Counted from the stretch's first letter, positions 37,220 through 46,961 are shown. The stretch: DNA of 64,000 nt from Veillonella absiana (GCF_032970905.1 NZ_JAWJZA010000008.1); one strand, 5' to 3'. Notes: generated from the letters alone by a model not told the origin. A program made the numbers and translations.

Positions 37220-38947
37220 TTATTTACATACTCCACAGCGTTTACATCCGGCCATACAAGGACTCGTATAGGCCTCGTCTACCGAACGATACCATTCTTG
37301 TTCCAAATAATTTTCGGACAAGCCCATATCGAGTATGCTCCATGGCAATACCTCTTTGAAATCATGTTCGCGATAATTAAATTCGTCCATATCAAGGCCC
37401 GCAGCCTTCATTTCTGCTTTGAAAGATTTACTACCACGATCAAGAGCACACGCTGCAAGAACGGCCCCAAGGCGACGATCGCCACGAGCGAGAACACCTT
37501 GAATATACGCCTCTTTAGGGGACTCGATGAGCACCTCGATACGTCGATTTTTCTGCAATGATTTCTTGATATATTGGAGTTTACGATCTACTTCCTTTTG
37601 ATGGTTCATACCCATCCATTGGAATGGCGTAAATGGTTTTGGAATGAAAGGATTGATGCTCAATGTCAAACGACCTTTACAGCCTACCTCTGCCATATAA
37701 GCTTGCGTACGTTCCGCCATCCCCACAATTGCTTCGATATCCTCATCCGTTTCCGTCGGTAACCCAATCATAATGTACAAACGCATATGTTGAATACCTG
37801 ATTTGGCAGACAAGGTAGCTGCGGTCTGTAAATTTTCCTCGCTAATCCCCTTGTTGATAACACGACGCAAACGTTCACTACCCGTTTCAGGGGCAATGGT
37901 AATTGTTTTTTGTCCGCTGTCGGCTAAGCCATCCACCACCTCTTGGGTGAGCGAATCGGCGCGTAGAGATGCACAGGAATAGCGCATATCTTTGGATCGA
38001 ATATATTTAACCAGCTCATCGATTTCAGGATAATCAGAAATAGCTGCCCCCATGAGGCCCACCTTTTTGCCGAGCGCCTCTGCACGGTCTACACCGGCTT
38101 TCAAAATATCAAGATCACGCACACGAGGCACGCGATAACAATATCCGGCCATGCAGAATCGACAATGACGCCCACAACCGCGCGCCACCTCAACGATATA
38201 CATAGCACCGAACTCGGTAAAATCAGTGGCTACTACCGTTTCACCAGCCTTGGTGAGAGCGCCAAAATGACGTTTAACCGTCGCTGGTACGCCCGCTGCA
38301 ATGTCATAGCCTGTGAAAGTACCATTTTCATCAAACAATGGCGTATACAGGGATGGCACATAAACACCAGCTAATTGGCTCAAGTTAAAGAGGATTTCAT
38401 GACGTTCTAGTCCCTCAAATTTTCCATCACGAATCACCGCAAGGAGATCTGTAATAATCCCTTCCCCTTCACCGACAATGCAAGCATCCACAAAATCAGC
38501 AAACGGTTCTGGATTAAACGTCGCACAAGGGCCCCCAGCGATAACGATAGGGTCAAACTCTGTGCGATCGCAACTCATCACAGGCACACGGCCATGGCGA
38601 AGCATTAATGGCATATTAAAATAGTCCATCTCAAAGGTCATATCGAAGGCTACGACGTCGAATTGATCCATCGACCGTTGCGTTTCCACACTCATCAAAT
38701 GAGTCTTCGTTTTCTCGTATGCTTCGAGTTCCTTTTTCTCAGGCAGGAAAATACGCTCGCACACGCAAGACGGATGCGCATTAATTTCCTCATAAATAAT
38801 GTGCAAACCCAAATTACTCATGCCCACAAAATACGTATTTGGATATACGATAGCCACACGTTGCTGCGCATGAGGGTTGATGGTAATGCGACTGGATTCA
38901 TTAGTATGTAGTTGTTGTAAGCGGTCGATTAAATCTTGCCTATTCAC
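37220..38947 (-). CDS. B12-binding-domain radical SAM protein (TIGR03960-like)
   Basis: 575 residues. Residues 1 to about 220 form a B12-binding-like Rossmann domain (RVAIVYPNTYFVGMSNLGLH, AGGPCATFNPEPFADFVDAC, GEGEGIITDLL). The radical SAM core holds CGRHCRFC (about 254-261) for the 4Fe-4S cluster, and SIAPETGSERLRRVINKG-like and NPFIPKPFTPFQWMG segments follow. The C-terminus carries a further Cys cluster, CMAGCKRCGVCK. Family members of this type are often found next to ribosome or RNase genes; the reaction is unknown. It has no clear ribosome-site question; MNRQDLIDRLQQL is a plausible start. Confidence 0.88.
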   Translation of the reverse strand: MNRQDLIDRLQQLHTNESSRITINPHAQQRVAIVYPNTYFVGMSNLGLHIIYEEINAHPSCVCERIFLPEKKELEAYEKTKTHLMSVETQRSMDQFDVVAFDMTFEMDYFNMPLMLRHGRVPVMSCDRTEFDPIVIAGGPCATFNPEPFADFVDACIVGEGEGIITDLLAVIRDGKFEGLERHEILFNLSQLAGVYVPSLYTPLFDENGTFTGYDIAAGVPATVKRHFGALTKAGETVVATDFTEFGAMYIVEVARGCGRHCRFCMAGYCYRVPRVRDLDILKAGVDRAEALGKKVGLMGAAISDYPEIDELVKYIRSKDMRYSCASLRADSLTQEVVDGLADSGQKTITIAPETGSERLRRVINKGISEENLQTAATLSAKSGIQHMRLYIMIGLPTETDEDIEAIVGMAERTQAYMAEVGCKGRLTLSINPFIPKPFTPFQWMGMNHQKEVDRKLQYIKKSLQKNRRIEVLIESPKEAYIQGVLARGDRRLGAVLAACALDRGSKSFKAEMKAAGLDMDEFNYREHDFKEVLPWSILDMGLSENYLEQEWYRSVDEAYTSPCMAGCKRCGVCK

Positions 38948-39034
38948 GCCTTCACCTCTTCTCTAAAAGATAATTATACCACAAATTTTTGATAAATTTC
39001 GATATAGTGTGGATGGACTGTTGCACAATAGAGC

Positions 39035-39122
39035 TTCTGCTTCTTTATCTCGTTCATTTTATTCCCCATCCATCACTCGTCGTGATGGATGGATATAAAA
39101 TGAATGGACCAAAGAAGCAGAA
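39035..39122. repeat. Long imperfect palindrome between ilvC terminator and radical SAM gene
   Basis: Arms TTCTGCTTCTTT (39035-39046) and AAAGAAGCAGAA (39111-39122), then TTCATTTTAT/ATAAAATGAA and CCATCCATCAC/GTGATGGATGG around TCGTC. No U-run. No gene lies in 38948-39163. Confidence 0.7.
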
Positions 39123-39163
39123 CCTCCATGCCACAAGATAGTGCATCAAACGCAAAAATACCC

Positions 39164-39189
39164 TGAACCGCCAAGGACGATTCAGGGTA
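39164..39189 (-). terminator. Intrinsic terminator after ilvC
   Basis: Minus strand TACCCTGAA and TTCAGGGTA flank a 3-base-rich loop, followed by TTTTTG. It is 30 bases past the stop. Confidence 0.85.
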
Positions 39190-39218
39190 CCTATGTGTGA
39201 TGTTAATTCTCTAAAGAA

Positions 39219-40226
39219 TTATTTCAACCAGCTCATTAAGCCGCGCAATTCAGAACCAACTTTTTCAATGCCGTGTTCTGCTGCTGCTTCGCGGTTCTTT
39301 TTCAAGAATGGTTGGCCAGCTTTGGAGTCAGCCAAGAATTCATCAGCGAATTCACCAGATTGAATACGACGAAGAATTTCTTCCATTGCTTTTTTAGTAT
39401 CCGCAGTGATTACGCGAGGACCAGCATAGTAGTCACCGTATTCAGCTGTGTTGGAGATGGAATGACGCATTTTACCGAAACCACCTTCGTAGATCAAGTC
39501 TACGATCAATTTCATTTCATGCAAGCATTCGAAGTAAGCGTTAACTGGTTCATAACCAGCTTCTGTTAATACTTCAAAACCAGTTTTGATCAACTCAGTT
39601 ACACCGCCACAAAGAACAGCTTGTTCACCGAACAAATCAGTTTCTGTTTCGGATTTGAAGTTAGTTTCCAAAATACCGGAACGGCCACCGCCTACACCAG
39701 ATGCCCATGCCAATGCTACTTCTTCAGTATCACCAGATGGATCTTTTTCTACTGCGTACAAGCAAGGAACGCCAGAACCTTCTTGGTATGTACGACGAAC
39801 TAAATGGCCAGGACCTTTTGGCGCTACCATGAATACGTTAACGTCTTCACGAGGTACGATTTTGCCAAAGTGGATGTTAAAACCATGAGCAAATGCAAGG
39901 TATGCACCTTGTTTCAAGTTTGGTGCAATGTCAGCTGCATACACATCAGCTTGTAATTCGTCTGGAATCAATACCATAACGATGTCAGCATCTTTAACAG
40001 CTTCTGCAGTTTCTTTTACTGGAAGACCTTGTTCTTCAGCTTTAGCCCAACGATTGGAACCTTTACGAAGACCAATTGTAACATCAAAACCATTTTCTTT
40101 TAAATTCAATGCATGAGCATGACCTTGAGAGCCAAAACCCAATACAGTAATTTTTTTGCCTTCCAATTTGCTCAAATTACAATCCGCATCATAATAAACT
40201 GTAGTGCCTAAAATTTTACCTGCCAT
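39219..40226 (-). CDS. ilvC: Ketol-acid reductoisomerase (class I)
   Basis: 335 residues. It rearranges and reduces acetolactate or acetohydroxybutyrate to the dihydroxy acid with NADPH and magnesium. Seen: KKITVLGFGSQGHAHALNLK (about 23-42, nucleotide site), APKGPGHLVRRTYQEGSGVP, DLFGEQAVLCGGV and ISNTAEYGDYYAGPRVI. Length 335 is typical of class I enzymes. The strong AGGTTT-type leader and codon bias suggest high expression. A 219-base gap with two dyads separates it from the ABC ATPase gene upstream. Confidence 0.97.
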   Translation of the reverse strand: MAGKILGTTVYYDADCNLSKLEGKKITVLGFGSQGHAHALNLKENGFDVTIGLRKGSNRWAKAEEQGLPVKETAEAVKDADIVMVLIPDELQADVYAADIAPNLKQGAYLAFAHGFNIHFGKIVPREDVNVFMVAPKGPGHLVRRTYQEGSGVPCLYAVEKDPSGDTEEVALAWASGVGGGRSGILETNFKSETETDLFGEQAVLCGGVTELIKTGFEVLTEAGYEPVNAYFECLHEMKLIVDLIYEGGFGKMRHSISNTAEYGDYYAGPRVITADTKKAMEEILRRIQSGEFADEFLADSKAGQPFLKKNREAAAEHGIEKVGSELRGLMSWLK

Positions 40227-40317
40227 AATAGATAAACCTCCAAATTTCTCTCATATTCCATTCGAATACATAATATATTTACTTTACACAATCTTACTCA
40301 TAAAAGCAAGCTGTAAA

Positions 40318-40350
40318 ATACAATTGTATCGTTACAATATACATTGTAAC
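40318..40350. promoter_or_regulatory. Paired dyads upstream of ilvC
   Basis: Two adjacent palindromes: ATACAATTGTAT (40318-40329) and GTTACAATATACATTGTAAC (40331-40350). They share ACAAT/ATTGT halves and lie about 90-125 bases before the ilvC start. They look like operator sites for a dimeric regulator. The rest of 40227-40445 has no gene. Confidence 0.5.
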
Positions 40351-40445
40351 TTCATAAGTTCCTAGTGTATATGCACTCTAATCACAGACTACTTATACCT
40401 AGTATTCATAGGGTATATGCACAAATTCAATGCATAGAGTTCGAA

Positions 40446-41372
40446 CTACCGAACAATCACCCAAGGCCGATCACGTTCCCATACAACGTGAACAGGCATA
40501 TCAAATAAATCACTAAGAATCTCATCGGTGAGTATATCTTCTTTTTTACCTTGGTATGCCATCTCACCATCTCGTAGTAACGCTACATGCGTAATAGATG
40601 GCATAATTTCTTCAATTTGATGAGATACATAAATATATGGAGTATTATGCTCTACACCAAGAGATTCCACTGTATGTAAAAAACTTTCACGAGCTGGCAA
40701 ATCGAGACCAGAACATGGTTCATCAAGGATGAGCAAATCTGGTTCACTCATAATAGCTCGGGCCAACAATGTACGTCGTTGTTCCCCTTGTGAAAGTGTA
40801 CGAAAATGATGATTTCCTAAATGGGTTATCTGGAATTTTCCCATCAAATCCTGTGCTTTTCTTCGAACTTCTGGTTCTACTACTTGATAAATACCTATAG
40901 TATTATAGCGACCAGAAATAACCACGTCCTCTACCGTTTGTTTATTCAATGTAGATTGAAATTGACTCAATGTAGAGCTTACAAAGCCAAGACGATTTTT
41001 AATTTTAACCCACGCGTATTTACCAAATTCGTGGCCAAATACACGTAATATACCCGTTGTTGGGATTTGATAGGCTGGAATCATACTGAGCATAGTCGAT
41101 TTTCCAGCCCCATTTAGGCCTAATAAAGCCCAATTTTCACCACGTTTCACATGCCAGTTGACACCCTTTAAAATAGGGCGACCATCACGGCGAAACGTAA
41201 TCTTCTCATAGTGAAGAATCTCATTATCTACATCAATAGTATTACTAGCAATACCCGTTGCGGTAGCGCTACTAGTAATGCCTATTTCGGTATCACTACT
41301 AGTAATGCCCGTTGCGGTAGCGCTACTATTAATGCCTGTTTCGCTAGCATTAGCAGTGTTTTCTGCTGTCAT
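40446..41372 (-). CDS. ABC transporter ATP-binding protein with repeat-bearing N-terminus
   Basis: About 308 residues from ATG 41372 (GGTGA before it; a GTG at 41405 directly after ilvN is possible). Nucleotide-binding motifs: Walker A LLGLNGAGKSTM, signature LSQGEQRRTLLARA, Walker B DLLILDEPCSGLDL and switch VSHQIEEIMP. It resembles stand-alone ATPases of the YlmA/ModF type; no permease gene adjoins. The first ~45 residues are low-complexity copies of GITSSATAT encoded by 27-base repeats (41244-41351). It lies between ilvN and ilvC. Confidence 0.85.
   Translation of the reverse strand: MTAENTANASETGINSSATATGITSSDTEIGITSSATATGIASNTIDVDNEILHYEKITFRRDGRPILKGVNWHVKRGENWALLGLNGAGKSTMLSMIPAYQIPTTGILRVFGHEFGKYAWVKIKNRLGFVSSTLSQFQSTLNKQTVEDVVISGRYNTIGIYQVVEPEVRRKAQDLMGKFQITHLGNHHFRTLSQGEQRRTLLARAIMSEPDLLILDEPCSGLDLPARESFLHTVESLGVEHNTPYIYVSHQIEEIMPSITHVALLRDGEMAYQGKKEDILTDEILSDLFDMPVHVVWERDRPWVIVR
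41244..41351. repeat. Four 27-base tandem repeats in the ABC ATPase gene
   Basis: Units starting ACTAGYAATRCC at 41244, 41271, 41298 and 41325, each encoding nine residues, so length changes stay in frame. Sequence between copies differs by a few bases. Confidence 0.85.
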
Positions 41373-41405
41373 AATATCACCAGACTTTTCTGTATTGTAC
41401 GGCAC

Positions 41406-41894
41406 TTAAATTTTTTCACCCCGGCTCATTGCGGTAATACCAGTTTTTGCCATTTCCAAAATACCATACGTTTCCATAATGTCTGCGAATCCTCGAAGTT
41501 TTTCTACGCTTCCGATTACTTCAATAATCATGGAATTAGGCGAAATATCTAGTACATTACCACGGAAAACATCTGCAATTTGTACGATCTGAGATCGTGT
41601 AGTTGCCGTAGCTTTCACCTTGATAAGCATTAATTCGCGACACACCACATCTGATTCTGGGAGTACCTTTACTTTCACTACATCGATGATTTTGTAAATT
41701 TGTTTTTGAATTTGATCTAACGATGTATCATCGGCATCAACAGTCAATGTCAACCGAGCATAACCTGGTTTATTAGTTACCCCTGATGTCATTTTAGACA
41801 CATTAAAGCCACGACGGTTAAAGAGTGCCAAAATACGAGTACCAATACCGCTTGTATTTTTCGCTATAATTAGCACTTGATGTTCCTTATTCAT
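41406..41894 (-). CDS. ilvN: Acetolactate synthase small (regulatory) subunit
   Basis: About 162 residues from ATG 41894, which overlaps the ilvB stop. The ACT domain motif HQVLIIAKNTSGIGTRILAL and FNRRGFNVSKMTSGVTN begin the protein, followed by a second regulatory domain (VDVVKVKVLPESDVVCRELM). It binds the large subunit and gives feedback inhibition by valine. The frame extends to a TTG at 41900, but the ribosome site AAGGGGTG fits the ATG. Confidence 0.94.
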   Translation of the reverse strand: MNKEHQVLIIAKNTSGIGTRILALFNRRGFNVSKMTSGVTNKPGYARLTLTVDADDTSLDQIQKQIYKIIDVVKVKVLPESDVVCRELMLIKVKATATTRSQIVQIADVFRGNVLDISPNSMIIEVIGSVEKLRGFADIMETYGILEMAKTGITAMSRGEKI

Positions 41895-43605
41895 TCTCAA
41901 GCACCCCTTTCAAGCCCATCATATTTTTCACTGGTTCACCAGCTGGAATCATTGGGAATACATTTGTTTCTCGGCTAACTCGACAATCAATAACCACACC
42001 TGTATCAGATTGAATCAAGTCCTTGAATTGTGCATCAAATTCAGCTTGTGTATCTAGACGTACAGCTGGTAGATCATAAGCCTCTGCAATTTTGATGAAA
42101 TTAGGGCTCACCTCTAAATCAACGAAGGAGTAACGTCGGTCATTAAAAATTTCTTGCCACTGACGAACCATGCCAAGGAACGCATTATTCACAATGAGGA
42201 TTTTCACAGGCAAATTATATTGTTTCATCATCATCAATTCTTCCATGGTCATTTGGAAACCACCGTCGCCTACTACGAGTATAACTTGGCGTTTCGCTTG
42301 GCCCACCTGCGCGCCCATTGCTGCAGGCACACCATACCCCATGGTACCAGCACCACCAGAGGATAAAATTGTATTTGGATGATTATATGTTAAATATTGC
42401 GCGGCCCACATTTGATGTTGTCCCACGTCAGTTACAATGATGGCATCTTCGTTAGCATACTCGTTCAATTTTGAAAGTACGTATTGTGGCATCATAGTAG
42501 TGCCATCGCCTTCAGGAACCACCGTTGGATATTCGGATTTCCATTCAGCGATTTGGGCCAACCATTTATCGTGATCTGCTGGCTCAATAAAAGCATTAAT
42601 TTCCGTCAATACTTGTTTCAAATCGCCTACGATAGGAATATTTATAGTTACATTTTTATCAATTTCTGCAGGATCGATATCAATATGAATAATTTTTGCT
42701 TTTGGGCAGAAATGATCTACATCACCAGTGATACGATCATCAAAACGAATACCTGCAGCGATTACCAAGTCAGCCTCTTCGGTAGCAAAGTTAGCAGCTA
42801 CTGTGCCATGCATCCCCAGCATCCCCAAAGATAATTCGTGGTCCCCTGGGAATGAACTCAAACCAAGCAATGTATTAGTAACAGGAATATTCACTGTTTC
42901 TGCCAATGTTTTGAGCTCCGCCATAGCATTGGATTTCAACACACCTGCGCCAGCAATAATCAAAGGTTTCTTTGCAGATTTAATCATGGATACTGCTTTT
43001 TTAATTTGACCTTGATGACCTTTGTAGGTTGGATCATAGCCTTCCAAAGAGACAGGAGCCTCAAACAACTTGTTAAACTCACTCATCGTAAGCGATTGAC
43101 ATTGTATATTTTTAGGAATATCTACCAATACAGGACCTGGGCGGCCAGAACCAGCAATATAATAAGCCTCTTTCAATACATGTGGCAAGTCACGAATATC
43201 TTGTACAAGATAGTTGTGTTTTGTAATCGGCATAGTAATACCAGAAATGTCTGCTTCTTGGAATGAATCTTTACCGATTAATCCAGTGCCCACCTGGCCA
43301 GTGATAGCTAGCATTGGTACAGAATCCATATGAGCTGTATAAATACCAGTCACAAGATTGGTAGCACCAGGACCAGATGTGGCCAAGCAGACGCCCACTT
43401 TGCCAGTAGCACGAGCATACCCATCAGCTGCATGTGCGGCGCCTTGTTCGTGACGAACAAAATAGTGTTTGATTTCAGGAAAACTGTAAATTTCATCAAA
43501 AATTGGTATTACTGCACCACCTGGATAACCGAACATATCGGTTACCCCAAGGCGATGCAAGGTTTCAAGAACAATACGTGCGCCCTTAATCATTTCCCCA
43601 CTCAT
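41887..43605 (-). CDS. ilvB: Acetolactate synthase large subunit
   Basis: 572 residues, thiamine-diphosphate enzyme. It condenses pyruvate with pyruvate or 2-oxobutyrate. Seen: DMFGYPGGAVIPIFDEI, RHEQGAAHAADGYARATG with the catalytic Glu near residue 53, LATSGPGATNLVTGI, and in the C-terminal domain GAGTMGYGVPAAMGAQ and VVGDGGFQMTMEELMMMKQ with the thiamine-binding site. The start has AGAAAGGA seven bases before it. It overlaps ilvN and lies 94 bases downstream of ilvA. Confidence 0.97.
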   Translation of the reverse strand: MSGEMIKGARIVLETLHRLGVTDMFGYPGGAVIPIFDEIYSFPEIKHYFVRHEQGAAHAADGYARATGKVGVCLATSGPGATNLVTGIYTAHMDSVPMLAITGQVGTGLIGKDSFQEADISGITMPITKHNYLVQDIRDLPHVLKEAYYIAGSGRPGPVLVDIPKNIQCQSLTMSEFNKLFEAPVSLEGYDPTYKGHQGQIKKAVSMIKSAKKPLIIAGAGVLKSNAMAELKTLAETVNIPVTNTLLGLSSFPGDHELSLGMLGMHGTVAANFATEEADLVIAAGIRFDDRITGDVDHFCPKAKIIHIDIDPAEIDKNVTINIPIVGDLKQVLTEINAFIEPADHDKWLAQIAEWKSEYPTVVPEGDGTTMMPQYVLSKLNEYANEDAIIVTDVGQHQMWAAQYLTYNHPNTILSSGGAGTMGYGVPAAMGAQVGQAKRQVILVVGDGGFQMTMEELMMMKQYNLPVKILIVNNAFLGMVRQWQEIFNDRRYSFVDLEVSPNFIKIAEAYDLPAVRLDTQAEFDAQFKDLIQSDTGVVIDCRVSRETNVFPMIPAGEPVKNMMGLKGVLENE

Positions 43606-43699
43606 ATATGTCCTTTCTCTTTTCTAAATTAATATGCTACTTTCGCATGTTATATGTATTTATGTGTACTGTTTACGATATGTACTGTGTATTCAACAC

Positions 43700-44917
43700 T
43701 TAACCTAAACTACTAGAATTTAAGCGTGTAATTTTATACCCACATTTTTCAAATTCTTCCGTGATTTTACGGATATGATCTTCCCCATTTGTTTCAACCG
43801 TTACTTGCAATTCTACTTCATGGAAACGGTCGAGGTTTTTGAATTGATTATGGTCTAGCTTGATTACATTTGCATCTTCTCGCGCTAATAACTCAGATAC
43901 AGCCACCAATTGCCCTGGTTTATCTGGCAAATTAACAGAGAATGTGAATATACGTCCACGTACGATGAGACCTTTATTAATCATAGATGAAATCGTAAGT
44001 ACATCAATATTACCGCCACTTAAAATAGATACTACCTTTTTACCACGGCATTTCAATTTTTTGAGTCCTGCTAGTGAAAGTATTCCGGCATTTTCCGCCA
44101 CTAATTTATGTTTTTCCACAAGAAGTAAGAAGGATTCCATCAATTCATAGTCAGACACGGTAACTACTTCATCAACATATTCTTTAATATAGTCCAATGT
44201 AAGACTACCGATGGTACGGACGGCTGTACCGTCTGCAATAGTAGCCACCTCAGCCAATGGTACTGGATGATCCGCCTTGAGTCCCGCCAAGGCACTAGCT
44301 GCGCCTTCTGGCTCTACACCAATGACTTTAATTTGTGGATTTTTCAATTTCGCAGCTGCAGCGATACCAGCTACAAGACCACCACCACCGACTGGTACTA
44401 ATAATACATCCGCATCAGGTAATTCTTCTAACACTTCAAGAGCAATGGTACCTTGGCCTTCAATGACATCTTCATCATCGAAAGGATGTACAAGGACATA
44501 GCCTTTTTCTTTTTGTAAATCTACAGCTTTTTGATATGCTTCGTCATAGATTTCACCATGCAATACAACCTCTGCACCATATTGTTTTGTTGCTTTTACC
44601 TTGATGAGCGGTGTATGTTTTGGCATCGCAATGACAGCTTTAATACCAAGGCGTTTTGCTGCGAGGGCTACCCCTTGCGCATGATTGCCCGCAGAGGCTG
44701 CAATTACACCACGTTCTTTTTCTTCATTAGATAATTTAGAAATCTTATTATACGCACCGCGTACTTTGAAAGAACCAGTAATTTGCAAATTTTCTGGTTT
44801 AATATAGACGTCATTGCCACATTCTTGGGAAAACACATCACTATGGATTAATTTTGTTTTCACCGTTACAGTAGATAAACGTTCACGGGCTTCCATAAAA
44901 TCATATAACTTATGCAT
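43700..44917 (-). CDS. ilvA: Threonine ammonia-lyase
   Basis: About 405 residues from ATG 44917 (AAGGTG before it). It deaminates threonine to 2-oxobutyrate, first step to isoleucine. PLP site: NLQITGSFKVRGAYNKISKL with the cofactor lysine, then SAGNHAQGVALAAKRLGIKA and VGGGGLVAGIAAAAK. The C-terminal ~85 residues form a single ACT-like domain (FTFSVNLPDKPGQLVAVSEL). This size fits the single-ACT class rather than the long double-ACT E. coli IlvA. It begins 15 bases after ilvD. Confidence 0.94.
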   Translation of the reverse strand: MHKLYDFMEARERLSTVTVKTKLIHSDVFSQECGNDVYIKPENLQITGSFKVRGAYNKISKLSNEEKERGVIAASAGNHAQGVALAAKRLGIKAVIAMPKHTPLIKVKATKQYGAEVVLHGEIYDEAYQKAVDLQKEKGYVLVHPFDDEDVIEGQGTIALEVLEELPDADVLLVPVGGGGLVAGIAAAAKLKNPQIKVIGVEPEGAASALAGLKADHPVPLAEVATIADGTAVRTIGSLTLDYIKEYVDEVVTVSDYELMESFLLLVEKHKLVAENAGILSLAGLKKLKCRGKKVVSILSGGNIDVLTISSMINKGLIVRGRIFTFSVNLPDKPGQLVAVSELLAREDANVIKLDHNQFKNLDRFHEVELQVTVETNGEDHIRKITEEFEKCGYKITRLNSSSLG

Positions 44918-44931
44918 ACGACACCTTCCCA

Positions 44932-46602
44932 TTAGTCTTCTAAAATTTCGATGGCACCTTGTGCTGCGGAGGATACATGTAATGCATATTTCTTCAAATA
45001 TCCTGTTATAGTGCTCTTGAATGGAGGCAATGCAGCTTTACGTTTTGCAATCTCTTCATCAGACAACGCCACTTCTAATTTGCCCTTAGGAATATCGATA
45101 TTGATGATATCGCCATCTTGAACCACTGCAATAGTACCACCTTGAGCGGCTTCTGGAGATACGTGACCAATGGAAGCACCACGTGTAGCACCAGAGAAAC
45201 GTCCATCAGTAATCAACGCTACGTCTTTACCAAGACCCATGCCAGTGATAACGGATGTTGGTGTTAACATTTCGCGCATACCAGGACCACCTTTAGGACC
45301 TTCGTAGCGGATAACCACAACGTCACCTTTTACAATTTTACCAGCCATGATAGCATCAACTGCATCTTCTTCATTGTTGAATACTTTGGCAGGACCAGAG
45401 TGAACTTGCATTTCTGGATCAACGGCGCCAGCTTTTACAACAGAGCCGTCCTCTGCTAGGTTACCTTTCAATACGGCAATACCACCAGTTTCATGAACTG
45501 GATTGTCCCAAGGATGGATAACATCTTCGTCAACGACCACAGCTGCCGCAGTGATTTCACCTTGTGTTTTCAATGCCACTGTTTGTGCATCTGTGTGTAG
45601 GCGACCATTTTCAGCCAAACGTTTCATTACTGCAGATACACCACCTGCTGCATACAAGTCTTCAATGAAGTATATGCCAGATGGAGACAATTTAGATAGT
45701 TGAGGTGTCTTAGCTGCGATAGCATCAAAATCATCTAATGTTAAGGACACGCCTGCCTCATGAGCAATGGCTGGTAAATGAAGCGCTGTATTAGAAGAAC
45801 CACCCAACGCCATATCTACTGCCACTGCATTTTCGAAGGCTTCGCGAGTCATTACATCTTTTGGTTTCAATCCCGCTTTCAATACCGCTACAGCTTGCAT
45901 ACCAGCGAGCTTAGCCAAACGTAAACGTTCGGAATATACAGCTGGGATAGTGCCATTACCTGGAAGCCCCATGCCCAATGCCTCTGTTAAGCAGTTCATT
46001 GTGTTGGCTGTGTACATACCAGAGCAAGAACCACATGTTGGACACGCATTATTTTCAATGACGTTCAATTCAGCGTCGTCCATTTCGCCAGTTTGGTGTT
46101 TACCAACTGCTTCGAATACGTCTGATAGGCCGATTTTTTTGCCTTTATGCACGCCTGCTAGCATGGCACCACCACTAACGAATACGGATGGAATGTTCAA
46201 ACGAGCAGCAGCAATTAACATACCAGGTACAACTTTATCACAGTTAGGGATGAACACCATTGCGTCGAATGGTGTTGCCATAGCTGTGGCTTCGATGGAA
46301 TCAGCAATGATATTACGAGTTACCAAAGAGTATTTCATGCCGATATGATTCATTGCTAGGCCATCACAAATACCGATTGTGTTAAACTCGATTGGCACGC
46401 CACCAGCATTACGAATACCGTCTTTTACGGCTTGTACGACATTTTTTAAATGTACGTGACCAGGAATGATTTCATTAAAGGAATTCGCAATACCAATAAT
46501 AGGTCTACCCATTTCCTCATCAACAAAACCAAGTGCTTTCAATAATGATCTGTGTGGTGCTCGAGTGACCCCTTGAGTCAAATTTTCACTACGTGTACTC
46601 AT
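44932..46602 (-). CDS. ilvD: Dihydroxy-acid dehydratase
   Basis: 556 residues, the usual length. It dehydrates the dihydroxy acids to 2-oxo acids using an iron-sulfur cluster. Cluster cysteines are visible in FIPNCDKVVPGM (about 117-128) and NACPTCGSCSGMYTANTMNC (about 188-207). Others: RAPHRSLLKALGF, TDGRFSGATRGASIGHVSPE and GYLKKYALHVSSAAQGA at the end. First gene after the leader and attenuator. Confidence 0.97.
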   Translation of the reverse strand: MSTRSENLTQGVTRAPHRSLLKALGFVDEEMGRPIIGIANSFNEIIPGHVHLKNVVQAVKDGIRNAGGVPIEFNTIGICDGLAMNHIGMKYSLVTRNIIADSIEATAMATPFDAMVFIPNCDKVVPGMLIAAARLNIPSVFVSGGAMLAGVHKGKKIGLSDVFEAVGKHQTGEMDDAELNVIENNACPTCGSCSGMYTANTMNCLTEALGMGLPGNGTIPAVYSERLRLAKLAGMQAVAVLKAGLKPKDVMTREAFENAVAVDMALGGSSNTALHLPAIAHEAGVSLTLDDFDAIAAKTPQLSKLSPSGIYFIEDLYAAGGVSAVMKRLAENGRLHTDAQTVALKTQGEITAAAVVVDEDVIHPWDNPVHETGGIAVLKGNLAEDGSVVKAGAVDPEMQVHSGPAKVFNNEEDAVDAIMAGKIVKGDVVVIRYEGPKGGPGMREMLTPTSVITGMGLGKDVALITDGRFSGATRGASIGHVSPEAAQGGTIAVVQDGDIINIDIPKGKLEVALSDEEIAKRKAALPPFKSTITGYLKKYALHVSSAAQGAIEILED

Positions 46603-46665
46603 GATAATCTCCTTATCTCATAGTGCTTTCACTACATCACCTAATGTAATGAGGCACTTACTAAC

Positions 46666-46700
46666 AAAAAAAAGACGACTCCATAGAATCGTCTTAAAAG
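46666..46700 (-). terminator. ilv attenuator terminator
   Basis: Minus strand AAGACGA-TTCTATGGAG-TCGTCTT followed by eight T. It lies between the leader peptide and ilvD. Its upstream arm CTTTTAAGACG (46700-46690) can instead pair with TGTCTTAGAAG (46843-46833) inside the leader peptide gene. Confidence 0.85.
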
Positions 46701-46815
46701 TTTGCAATAGTATAATTGTTCTTTACAGGTTCCTTTGTAAAAGCAAGCTAATACACCCTTGGGTTTATATATAAAACAAAGAACTAATAAAATATAAGAA
46801 CTTGTTGATTGTATA

Positions 46816-46926
46816 TTAAGCCATTCGCGGAACTTCTAAGACAGCATGTGTTAAGTTGTTGTTCATAATTCGAATGTTTTTAATAATCACGACCAGCGCG
46901 ATAACCAACAAGCTAATAAGTAACAT
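46816..46926 (-). CDS. ilv leader peptide (attenuation)
   Basis: A 36-residue open frame, ATG 46926, stop TAA ending 46816, with AGGAGG four bases before the start. It begins MLLISLLVIALVVIIKNIRI: within residues 2-15 there are twelve Leu/Ile/Val codons. The remainder is polar (NNNLTHAVLEVPRMA). The layout copies ilvGMEDA leader peptides of enteric bacteria, whose ribosomes stall when charged Leu, Ile or Val tRNA is short. A terminator follows at 46666 and a promoter precedes. It is too short to be a metabolic protein, and I see no TM-protein context, so control of ilvD and following genes is the best reading. Confidence 0.8.
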   Translation of the reverse strand: MLLISLLVIALVVIIKNIRIMNNNLTHAVLEVPRMA

Positions 46927-46961
46927 GCGTCCTCCTAAAAAAATCTGTAAATGATGTTCTT

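Noticed and set aside
46603..46820. T-box riboswitch before ilvD
   Set aside because: No AGGGTGG-type T-box sequence or specifier stem seen; the leader peptide explains the region better.
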